Shown piece after piece: positions 8,875-15,669 of a stretch of DNA of 15,669 nt; position 1 is the first letter of the stretch, and each line of letters opens with the position of its first letter. Origin of the DNA: Gammaproteobacteria bacterium (GTDB lineage Bacteria; Pseudomonadota; Gammaproteobacteria; GCA-001735895); NCBI GenBank assembly GCA_021767985.1, contig JAASSH010000006.1:1-15669 (forward strand), in the 5' to 3' direction. The notes under the pieces were generated by a model. The model saw nothing but the letters and a program-made list of their open reading frames with translations, was not told the DNA's origin and searched no databases. Both the position numbers and the translations under genes were made by a program.

Positions 8875-10293
8875 CTAGTAACGATAGGTCTCGGGCTTGT
8901 AGGGGCCGTTGACGTCGACACCGATATAGTCGGCCTGTTCCTTGGTAAGCGTCGTCAGCTTGGCGCCGATCTTTTCGAGATGCAGGCGTGCGACCTCTTC
9001 GTCCAGGTGTTTCGGCAACACGTAGACTTCGTTCTGGTACTTGCCTGGATTACAGAAAATCTCCATCTGTGCCAGCACCTGGTTGGTGAACGAATTAGAC
9101 ATCACGAAGCTCGGGTGCCCGGTGGCGCAGCCCAGGTTGACCAGACGACCCTCGGCCAGCAGGATGATGCGCCTGCCGTCCGGGAAGATGATGTGATCGA
9201 CCTGCGGCTTGATGTTTTCCCAGTCGTAACCCTTCATTTCGGCGACCTGGATCTCGTTGTCGAAGTGGCCGATGTTGCAGACGATGGCCTGGTCTTTCAT
9301 CTGCTCCATGTGATCCTTGCGGATGACGTTGAAGTTACCGGTCGCGGTGACGAAAATGTCGGCCTGCGAGCAGGCTTCGTCCATCGTGACCACGCGGAAA
9401 CCTTCCATCGACGCCTGCAGCGCGCAGATCGGATCGATCTCGGTAATCCAGACGGTTGCGCCGAGGCCCTTGAGCGACTGTGCCGAGCCCTTGCCGACGT
9501 CGCCGTAACCGAGTACCAGCGCGATCTTGCCGGCGACCATGACATCGGTGGCGCGCTTGATACCGTCGACCAGCGATTCGCGGCAACCATAGAGGTTGTC
9601 GAACTTGGACTTGGTAACCGAATCGTTGACGTTGAAAGCGGGGAACGGCAGTTCGCCGCGTGCCTGCATCTGGTACAGGCGATGCACGCCGGTGGTGGTT
9701 TCTTCGGTAACGCCCTGGATATTCTGCTGGATATTCGAATAAAAGTTGGGCGATTCGGCGAGGCGGGCACGGATTGCCGCGAACGCGATCTCTTCTTCCT
9801 CGGTACCCGGGTTATCGAGCACGGAAATGTCTTTCTCCGCCTTGGCGCCGAGGTTGATCAGCATGGTGGCATCGCCACCGTCGTCGAGAATCATGTTCGG
9901 GGTGCCGCCGTCGTGCCACTCCATGATCTTGTGGGTGTACTGCCAGTAGTCTTCCAGCGATTCGCCCTTGATCGCGAACACCGGTACGCCGCCAGCGGCA
10001 ATCGCGGCCGCGGCGTGATCCTGGGTGGAAAAGATGTTGCAGGATGCCCAGCGCACCTCGGCACCGAGCGCGACCAGGGTTTCGATCAAAACCGCGGTCT
10101 GGATGGTCATGTGCAGCGAGCCGGCGATGCGCGCGCCCTTTAAGGGTTGCTCGGCCCCATACTTGCTGCGCAGCGATACCAGGCCCGGCATTTCGGTCTC
10201 GGCGATCGCGATTTCTTTGCGACCCCAGTCGGCGAGCGCGAGGTCGGCAACCTTGTAGTCGTCTTTGATGATGTCTTGCGCGTTAGCACTCAT
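8875..10293 (-). CDS. ahcY: AhcY, S-adenosylhomocysteine hydrolase
   Basis: A cytosolic NAD-dependent enzyme that splits SAH reversibly into adenosine and homocysteine. It removes the inhibitory product of SAM-dependent methylation. The 472 residues fit the longer bacterial form with an insertion in the substrate domain. Visible motifs are [12 protein letters not shown] (58-69), [15 protein letters not shown] (83-97), the substrate-domain segment [14 protein letters not shown] (223-236) with the catalytic-site lysines, and the NAD Rossmann signature GYGDVGKG (262-269). The C-terminal tail KPETYRY reaches into the neighbouring subunit's NAD site in the family. ATG 10293 is fixed by GGAG at 10301-10304, seven bases upstream. 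The gene follows an SAH riboswitch and its own promoter, and 13 nt separate it from rsmE. Nothing looks damaged. Confidence 0.98.
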   Translation of the reverse strand: MSANAQDIIKDDYKVADLALADWGRKEIAIAETEMPGLVSLRSKYGAEQPLKGARIAGSLHMTIQTAVLIETLVALGAEVRWASCNIFSTQDHAAAAIAAGGVPVFAIKGESLEDYWQYTHKIMEWHDGGTPNMILDDGGDATMLINLGAKAEKDISVLDNPGTEEEEIAFAAIRARLAESPNFYSNIQQNIQGVTEETTTGVHRLYQMQARGELPFPAFNVNDSVTKSKFDNLYGCRESLVDGIKRATDVMVAGKIALVLGYGDVGKGSAQSLKGLGATVWITEIDPICALQASMEGFRVVTMDEACSQADIFVTATGNFNVIRKDHMEQMKDQAIVCNIGHFDNEIQVAEMKGYDWENIKPQVDHIIFPDGRRIILLAEGRLVNLGCATGHPSFVMSNSFTNQVLAQMEIFCNPGKYQNEVYVLPKHLDEEVARLHLEKIGAKLTTLTKEQADYIGVDVNGPYKPETYRY

Positions 10294-10318
10294 AAATAAT
10301 CTCCAAACTATTTATGAG
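10289..10318 (-). promoter_or_regulatory. Hairpin sequestering the ahcY ribosome site and start codon
   Basis: A perfect 10-bp inverted repeat: 10309-10318 reads CTCATAAATA in the mRNA sense and pairs with TATTTATGAG at 10289-10298. The 10-nt loop (10299-10308) contains the GGAG ribosome site, and the 3' arm contains the AUG of ahcY (10291-10293). The stem is A/U-rich apart from three base pairs at its base (CUC/GAG). Those CUC bases (10316-10318) are also the 3' half of the riboswitch pseudoknot, so the two structures exclude each other at that point. It looks like the expression platform of the riboswitch. Confidence 0.75.
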
Positions 10319-10387
10319 CGCCGTTTAATCGATCCTGTGGGCGAGCCTGGCAGTTTGATCACTGTCGCAACGCTCCTCGCACACAGG
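10315..10387 (-). promoter_or_regulatory. SAH riboswitch upstream of ahcY
   Basis: Read on the minus strand, the segment contains GCGAGGAGCGUUGCGAC, then CCAGGCUCGCC, then AAACGGCGCUCA. These are the conserved blocks of the SAH riboswitch aptamer, as known from Ralstonia and Pseudomonas ahcY leaders. P1 pairs GCGAG (10380-10376) with CUCGC (10345-10341). It extends beyond one U/C mismatch with CCUGUG (10387-10382) pairing CACAGG (10339-10334). P2 pairs CAGU (10364-10361) with ACUG (10354-10351). The pseudoknot pairs GAGCG (10375-10371) with CGCUC (10320-10316). Family knowledge says SAH binding raises ahcY expression. Its position directly before ahcY fits exactly. Confidence 0.93.
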
Positions 10388-10406
10388 TTCCCCGCAGCGG
10401 GGAACC
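10386..10406 (-). other. GC-rich hairpin at the 5' end of the ahcY leader
   Basis: GGTTCCCC and GGGGAACC flank a five-base centre; the sequence is self-complementary around 10396 apart from the central base. No T-run follows on either strand, so it is not a standard terminator. It lies where transcription from the upstream promoter should start and abuts the riboswitch. Its last two bases (10387-10386) are also the first two of the extended P1. It could protect the 5' end of the leader or stop or process metK read-through RNA. Confidence 0.6.
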
Positions 10407-10410
10407 GAAT

Positions 10411-10438
10411 AGTGTAGCTATATACGCGCGGCTGTCAA
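10411..10438 (-). promoter_or_regulatory. Sigma70-type promoter for ahcY
   Basis: On the minus strand a perfect -35 TTGACA (10438-10433) is followed by a 16-bp spacer and the -10 TACACT (10416-10411; four of six consensus bases). The expected start is near 10403-10406, giving a leader of about 110 nt that contains the hairpin, the whole SAH riboswitch and the ribosome site hairpin. It would let ahcY-rsmE be expressed apart from metK. Confidence 0.7.
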
Positions 10439-10462
10439 TTTGGATCAGCCGCGGCGCTGCGG

Positions 10463-11629
10463 CTAGAGCCCCGCCTCGGCCTTGAGCGCCTCGGCCTTGT
10501 CGGTCCGCTCCCAGCTCAGATCGAGATCTTCGCGACCGAAATGGCCGTAGGCGGCGGTCGGCTTGTAAATCGGCCTGAGCAGGTCAAGCATCGCGATCAG
10601 GCCTTTGGGCCGCAGGTCGAAATGATCGCGAATCAGCTGGATGATGCGGTCGTCGGTGATGACGCCGGTGCCGAAGGTGTCGACGCTGATCGAGGTCGGC
10701 TCGGCCACGCCGATCGCGTAGGAAACCTGGACCTCGCAGCGTTCGGCGATGCCCGCGGCGACGACGTTTTTCGCGACGTAGCGAGCCGCGTAAGCGGCCG
10801 AACGATCGACCTTCGACGGATCCTTGCCGGAAAAGGCGCCGCCGCCATGACGCGCCATGCCGCCATAGGTGTCGACGATAATCTTGCGGCCGGTCAAACC
10901 GGCGTCACCCACGGGTCCGCCGACAACGAAGCGCCCGGTCGGATTGATGTGAATGTTTTCATTTTTGCACTGTGCCAGCCACTCTTCCGGTAATACCGGC
11001 TTTAAAATCGTATCGATGACACCTTCACGCAAGGTGCCCAGATCGACCGACTCCTTGTGTTGGGTAGACAGGACCACTGCCTCGATACCGACCGGCTTGT
11101 GATGTTCGTAACGCAGTGTGACCTGGCTCTTGGCATCGGGCTGCAGCCAGTCGAGTTCGCCCGACTTGAACACCTCGCGCTGGCGCCGCACCAGGCGATG
11201 CGCGTAAGTAATCGGTGCCGGCATCAGCACGTCGGTTTCGTTGCAGGCGTAACCGAACATCAGGCCCTGGTCACCGGCGCCCTGTTCCTTGTCATCGCCC
11301 TCGTCGACGCCCATCGCGATATCGCCGGACTGTTTTCCGAGACCGGTCAGCACCGCGCAGGTTTTGCCGTCGAAGCCGCACTCCGGGTTGTCGTAGCCGA
11401 TCTCGCACACGGTATCGCGCACCAGCGCTTCCATGTCGACTTCTGCATTGGTTGTGATTTCACCGGCCAGCAGCACCATGCCGGTCTTGACCAGTGTTTC
11501 GCAGGCGACCCTGGAACGCGGGTCCTGTTCCAGCAGGGCATCGAGCACTGCGTCGGAAATCTGGTCCGCCATCTTGTCCGGGTGACCGCCCGATACTGAT
11601 TCGGATGTGAAAATATATGAACCCGACAT
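10463..11629 (-). CDS. metK: MetK, S-adenosylmethionine synthetase
   Basis: A cytosolic enzyme that makes SAM from methionine and ATP, releasing phosphate and pyrophosphate. The 388 residues are close to the E. coli enzyme (384). The signature motifs are present: GHPDK at 15-19 (ATP site), [16 protein letters not shown] at 117-132 (methionine and adenosine site, mobile loop just before) and GGGAFSGKD at 262-270 (phosphate loop), followed by [19 protein letters not shown] 11629 has a good ribosome site, GGAG at 11636-11639, six bases upstream. It lies on the same strand as ahcY and rsmE, 169 bp before ahcY. I see no convincing terminator in between, so some read-through is possible. It diverges from tkt. 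The product feeds the methylation cycle whose SAH is handled by AhcY. Confidence 0.98.
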   Translation of the reverse strand: MSGSYIFTSESVSGGHPDKMADQISDAVLDALLEQDPRSRVACETLVKTGMVLLAGEITTNAEVDMEALVRDTVCEIGYDNPECGFDGKTCAVLTGLGKQSGDIAMGVDEGDDKEQGAGDQGLMFGYACNETDVLMPAPITYAHRLVRRQREVFKSGELDWLQPDAKSQVTLRYEHHKPVGIEAVVLSTQHKESVDLGTLREGVIDTILKPVLPEEWLAQCKNENIHINPTGRFVVGGPVGDAGLTGRKIIVDTYGGMARHGGGAFSGKDPSKVDRSAAYAARYVAKNVVAAGIAERCEVQVSYAIGVAEPTSISVDTFGTGVITDDRIIQLIRDHFDLRPKGLIAMLDLLRPIYKPTAAYGHFGREDLDLSWERTDKAEALKAEAGL

Positions 11630-11661
11630 AGTTAACTCCGCCCCTCGGTTGAAAAAAGCGA

Positions 11662-11690
11662 ATTATATGTAAGACAAATCAAAATAACAG
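11662..11690 (-). promoter_or_regulatory. Probable metK promoter
   Basis: A perfect -10 TATAAT lies on the minus strand at 11667-11662. A 17-bp spacer leads to a poor -35, CTGTTA (11690-11685). The start would be near 11655, leaving only about 25 nt of leader with the ribosome site. That is too short for a SAM-sensing riboswitch. Confidence 0.5.
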
Positions 11691-11810
11691 CATTGATTGT
11701 GCCGTTCATTTAAAAGCTGGATACCCTTAGAAGATTTTATGAGTTGCTGTCGATTTGCATTTACGAGAGAATAGCGCGCCTTGTCGAGAACGCGCGTAGT
11801 GGCGAAAGTG

Positions 11811-11833
11811 AATTACCGCCCAGATCGGTAATT
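11811..11833. promoter_or_regulatory. Palindrome, possible operator upstream of tkt
   Basis: AATTACCG (11811-11818) and CGGTAATT (11826-11833) are perfect inverted repeats with a 7-bp spacer, 73 bp before the tkt start. The two-fold symmetry is what a dimeric regulator site would show. No U-tract follows, so it is not a terminator. I cannot assign a regulator. Confidence 0.4.
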
Positions 11834-11906
11834 AGACATGTGTAGCCATGAATACTCAATATTAATCAATAGCTTATGTTAAAAACTTCGGTTTCGGGGG
11901 CGATCA

Positions 11907-13907
11907 ATGTCATCTCGTAAAACGCTTGCCAATGCGATCCGGGCATTGAGCATGGATGCCGTGCAAAAGGCCAATTCCGGTCATCCGGGGGCGCCGATGG
12001 GCATGGCCGATATCGCTGAAGTCCTCTACAACGACTTCATGCGCCACAACCCGGCTAACCCGGACTGGAGCGATCGCGATCGTTTCGTGATGTCCAACGG
12101 ACATGGCTCGATGCTGCCCTATTCGATCCTGCACCTGAGCGGATACGACGTCACGATCGAGGATTTGAAGAATTTTCGTCAGCTGCACTCGAAGACGCCA
12201 GGCCATCCCGAGCACGGTTACGCGCCGGGTATCGAGACCACCACCGGACCGCTGGGGCAGGGTATTTGCAACGCCGTCGGTATGGCGATCGCAGAGCGCG
12301 CGCTGGCAGCCGAATTCAATCGCGACGATTTCGATATTGTCGACCACTTTATCTATGTATTCATGGGCGACGGCTGCATGATGGAAGGAATCTCGCACGA
12401 AGCCTGTTCACTCGCGGGGACCCTCGGGCTGGGCAAGCTGGTTGCATTCTGGGACGATAACGGCATCTCGATCGACGGCAAGGTCGAAGGCTGGTTCCTC
12501 GATGATACCCCGAAGCGCTTCGAAGCCTACGGCTGGCACGTGGTCGAGGTGGACGGGCATGATCCGGACGAGATCAAGATTGCGATCGAGGCCGCCCGCG
12601 CGATTACCGCCAAACCATCGCTGATTTGCTGCAAAACCATCATCGGTTACGGTGCGCCCAACAAGGCGGGCGGGCATGCCTGCCACGGTGCGCCGCTGGG
12701 CGAGGAAGAGGTGGCGCTGGCGCGGGTCGAGCTAAACTGGGAGCATGAGCCTTTCGTGATACCCGACGAGGTTTACCATGGTTGGGATCACCGCGAAAAA
12801 GGGAAGGCCCAGGAACATGCCTGGAACCAGAAATTCACCGATTACAAGGCGCAGCATCCGGAGCTGGCCGCCGAATTCGAACGCCGCATCAATAGCGAGC
12901 TGCCCGAACACTGGGAAGAGGAGGCGAAGGCGTTTATAGCGGAGGTCGATCAAGCCGCGGAAACCAAGGCCACGCGTCAGGCTTCTCTGGCGGCGATCGA
13001 GGCCTACTCGCCTTTATTGCCAGAACTGTTCGGCGGTTCTGCCGATCTTGGCGGATCCAACGGCACCGAGTGGTCGGGATTCCAGCCGATGCGCGCCGAA
13101 TCGCCCGATGCCAACTACATCAATTACGGGGTACGCGAGTTTGGCATGTCCGCGATGCTGAACGGTATCGTGCTGCACGGCGGATTCATCCCGTTCGGTG
13201 CGACTTTCCTGGTATTTTCCGATTACGCGCGCAACGCCTTGCGCATGGCGGCGCTGATGAAGATTCAGAGCATCTTCGTCTATACCCACGATTCGATCGG
13301 GCTCGGCGAAGACGGCCCGACTCACCAGGCGGTAGAACAGATTCCGAGCTTGCGCCTGATTCCCAATATGCAGGTATGGCGTCCCTGCGATACCGTCGAA
13401 ACCGCGGTGTGCTGGAAAGCCGCCATCGAGTATCGCGAGGGGCCCAGCTGCCTGGTATTTTCGCGCCAGGGCCTGAAGCATCAGTCGCGCAGCCAGGAGC
13501 AGATCGAGGCCATTGCGCGCGGCGGCTATATCCTGCGCGATTGCGAGGGCGTCCCCGATGCGATCATTATCGCGACCGGTTCGGAAGTTGAGCTGGCGAT
13601 CGCAGCTTGCGAGTCGGAAGCGCTCGAAAATCAGAAGGTACGCGTAGTCTCGATGCCCAGTACCTCGGTGTTCGACCGGCAGCCAAGGGAATACCGCGAC
13701 GAAGTGTTGCCGCCCGGCGTCAATGCCCGCATCGCGGTCGAGGCCGCGGTGACTGCCGGCTGGTACAAGTACGTGGGTCAGGACGGCATCGTCATCGGCA
13801 TCGATACCTTCGGCGAGTCGGCTCCGGCAAAGGAATTATTCTCATATTTCGGTTTCACCGTCGGCAAGGTGGTGGAAGCGGTCAACAGTCTTTTAGGATT
13901 AGATTAA
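11907..13907 (+). CDS. tkt: Transketolase
   Basis: A thiamine diphosphate enzyme that moves two-carbon ketol units between sugar phosphates in the pentose phosphate pathway (and the Calvin cycle where present). The 666 residues match E. coli TktA (663). Family residues are in place: H26 in [12 protein letters not shown]66 in [12 protein letters not shown]100 in [12 protein letters not shown], the TPP motif GDG (154-156) running to N185, catalytic E411 in VREFGMSAM, and H473 in [14 protein letters not shown]. The order is pyrophosphate domain, pyrimidine domain, then the C-terminal domain. The start at 11907 is preceded by a G-run at 11896-11900 with correct spacing. It is the first gene of a tkt-gap-pgk unit, 25 nt before gap, and diverges from metK. 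Confidence 0.98.
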   Translation: MSSRKTLANAIRALSMDAVQKANSGHPGAPMGMADIAEVLYNDFMRHNPANPDWSDRDRFVMSNGHGSMLPYSILHLSGYDVTIEDLKNFRQLHSKTPGHPEHGYAPGIETTTGPLGQGICNAVGMAIAERALAAEFNRDDFDIVDHFIYVFMGDGCMMEGISHEACSLAGTLGLGKLVAFWDDNGISIDGKVEGWFLDDTPKRFEAYGWHVVEVDGHDPDEIKIAIEAARAITAKPSLICCKTIIGYGAPNKAGGHACHGAPLGEEEVALARVELNWEHEPFVIPDEVYHGWDHREKGKAQEHAWNQKFTDYKAQHPELAAEFERRINSELPEHWEEEAKAFIAEVDQAAETKATRQASLAAIEAYSPLLPELFGGSADLGGSNGTEWSGFQPMRAESPDANYINYGVREFGMSAMLNGIVLHGGFIPFGATFLVFSDYARNALRMAALMKIQSIFVYTHDSIGLGEDGPTHQAVEQIPSLRLIPNMQVWRPCDTVETAVCWKAAIEYREGPSCLVFSRQGLKHQSRSQEQIEAIARGGYILRDCEGVPDAIIIATGSEVELAIAACESEALENQKVRVVSMPSTSVFDRQPREYRDEVLPPGVNARIAVEAAVTAGWYKYVGQDGIVIGIDTFGESAPAKELFSYFGFTVGKVVEAVNSLLGLD

Positions 13908-13914
13908 CTTTTAA

Positions 13915-14928
<1,014 letters not shown>

Positions 14929-14940
14929 CAGGACCCGGCC

Positions 14941-15669
14941 ATGCCAGTACTCGAAATGACCGGCCTGGATCTGGCCGGCAAACGCGTATTGATCCGCCAG
15001 GACCTGAACGTCCCGGTTAAAGATGGCGTTGTCAGCAGCGATCAACGTATCAAGGCCTCGCTGCCTGCGATACGACACTGCGTCGACGCCGGCGCGCGGC
15101 TGATGATCATGTCGCACCTGGGGCGGCCCGAAGAGGGCAATCCTGAAGCCCGGTTCTCGCTGCAGCCGGTGGCCGATTATCTCGGTGAAGCGCTGGGCAA
15201 GCCGGTGCCGCTGGTCAGTAACTACCTGGAGCAGGCACCCGAGATGTCCGATGGCGACGTCGTGCTGCTCGAAAACGTGCGTTTCAATGCGGGCGAGAAG
15301 GCCAACGACGAATCCCTGTCACGACAGTACGCCGCACTCTGCGATATTTACGTCATGGACGCCTTCGGCACCGCGCACCGGGCCCAGGCCTCGACTCATG
15401 GCGCTGGCCGATTTGCCCCGATAGCCTGTGCCGGGCCGTTGCTGGCGGCCGAACTCGACGCGCTGGGCAAGGCGTTGAACAATCCGGCAAGCCCGGTCGT
15501 CGCCATTGTCGGCGGCTCCAAGGTTTCGACCAAGCTAACCGTGCTCGACGCTTTGTCCGGCATCGTCGACCAGCTGATTCCGGGTGGCGGGATCGCCAAC
15601 ACCTTTATCGCGGCGGCGGGTTATAACGTCGGCAAGTCGCTGGTCGAAGCGGATTTGATTCCCGAGGCC
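14941..15669 (+). CDS. pgk: Phosphoglycerate kinase (3' partial)
   Basis: The first 243 residues of the enzyme that moves a phosphate between 1,3-bisphosphoglycerate and ADP; it uses the product of the gap gene just upstream. The full enzyme is about 390 residues, so roughly 60% is present and the frame is open to the last base. Substrate-site motifs are visible: DLNVPVKDG (21-29), R36, SHLGRP (58-63), [11 protein letters not shown] (110-120) and [14 protein letters not shown] (139-152). The hinge and start of the nucleotide domain follow, with [13 protein letters not shown] (191-203) and GGGIANTF (215-222). ATG 14941 is 12 nt after the gap stop, with AGGA at 14930-14933 as ribosome site. This start aligns with E. 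coli Pgk better than the ATG five codons later. The sequence closely resembles the enterobacterial type. Confidence 0.97.
   Translation, partial: MPVLEMTGLDLAGKRVLIRQDLNVPVKDGVVSSDQRIKASLPAIRHCVDAGARLMIMSHLGRPEEGNPEARFSLQPVADYLGEALGKPVPLVSNYLEQAPEMSDGDVVLLENVRFNAGEKANDESLSRQYAALCDIYVMDAFGTAHRAQASTHGAGRFAPIACAGPLLAAELDALGKALNNPASPVVAIVGGSKVSTKLTVLDALSGIVDQLIPGGGIANTFIAAAGYNVGKSLVEADLIPEA

Larger units (their letters stand above)
11630..11906. other. Divergent metK/tkt intergenic control region
   Basis: A 277-bp AT-richer gap between divergent genes. On the metK side it holds a consensus -10 and ribosome site. On the tkt side it holds an 8-bp inverted repeat and a G-run (896-900 of the 11,000s, i.e. 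11896-11900) that may act as the tkt ribosome site. I found no confident tkt -35/-10 pair, only a weak candidate (TTGCTG at 11744-11749 with GAGAAT at 11767-11772). No small ORF, riboswitch or RNA gene was recognised. Confidence 0.6.

Noticed and set aside
8797..10143. A 448-codon open frame on the + strand opposite ahcY
   Set aside because: It is antisense to a perfectly conserved ahcY, shows no recognisable domain, and is what GC-rich codon use leaves open on the other strand.
10386..10406. The GC-rich hairpin as an intrinsic terminator of metK
   Set aside because: The bases after the stem on the minus strand are TGTGTGCG, not a T-tract; it is listed only as a leader hairpin.
10447..10464. 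Small hairpin (AGCCGC/GCGGCT) overlapping the metK stop as a terminator
   Set aside because: The stem is only 6 bp and no T-run follows in the metK direction, so termination cannot be supported.
11630..11700. A SAM riboswitch ahead of metK
   Set aside because: The leader after the consensus -10 would be only about 25 nt, and no SAM aptamer motif is visible.

Overview
The window looks like chromosomal DNA from a gammaproteobacterium that I cannot name further. The reasons are a Pseudomonas-type Pil-Chp chemosensory locus, GapA and Pgk that closely resemble the enterobacterial proteins, and an SAH riboswitch ahead of ahcY. The DNA is GC-rich with short intergenic gaps. I see no insertion sequence, phage gene, CRISPR array, tRNA or rRNA.

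Region 1 (1-8028, + strand) is the distal part of a type IV pilus chemosensory operon: the 3' end of pilJ (receptor), the very large chpA (hybrid CheA-type kinase, 2103 aa) and chpC (CheW-like adaptor). Gaps are only 7-8 nt. Neither the CheR-like pilK nor the CheB-like chpB, which flank chpA in Pseudomonas aeruginosa, is present at these positions. ChpA carries three canonical or near-canonical Hpt motifs and several divergent Hpt-like segments in its N-terminal third. It also has a long acidic linker containing a nearly perfect 114-bp tandem duplication.

Region 2 (8029-8132) is the convergent gap between chpC and rsmE. It is dominated by a 14-nt-arm imperfect inverted repeat that resembles a REP-type element.

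Region 3 (8133-11629, - strand) is an S-adenosylmethionine cycle cluster transcribed metK, ahcY, rsmE. MetK makes SAM, methyltransferases such as RsmE turn it into SAH, and AhcY removes SAH. Between metK and ahcY lies a good sigma70-type promoter, a GC-rich hairpin and a clear SAH riboswitch. Immediately after the riboswitch there is a perfect 10-bp inverted repeat. It puts the ahcY ribosome binding site in its loop and the start codon in its stem, and shares three bases with the riboswitch pseudoknot. This is the most interesting signal in the window.

Region 4 (11630-11906) is the divergent metK/tkt control region, with a consensus -10 for metK and an 8-bp palindrome on the tkt side. Region 5 (11907-15669, + strand) is a central carbon cluster tkt-gap-pgk (transketolase, NAD-type GAPDH, phosphoglycerate kinase). 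pgk runs off the right end. The gapA-type gene sits where many gammaproteobacteria have epd. Most of the window is ordinary core genome; I did not find a wholly new system.
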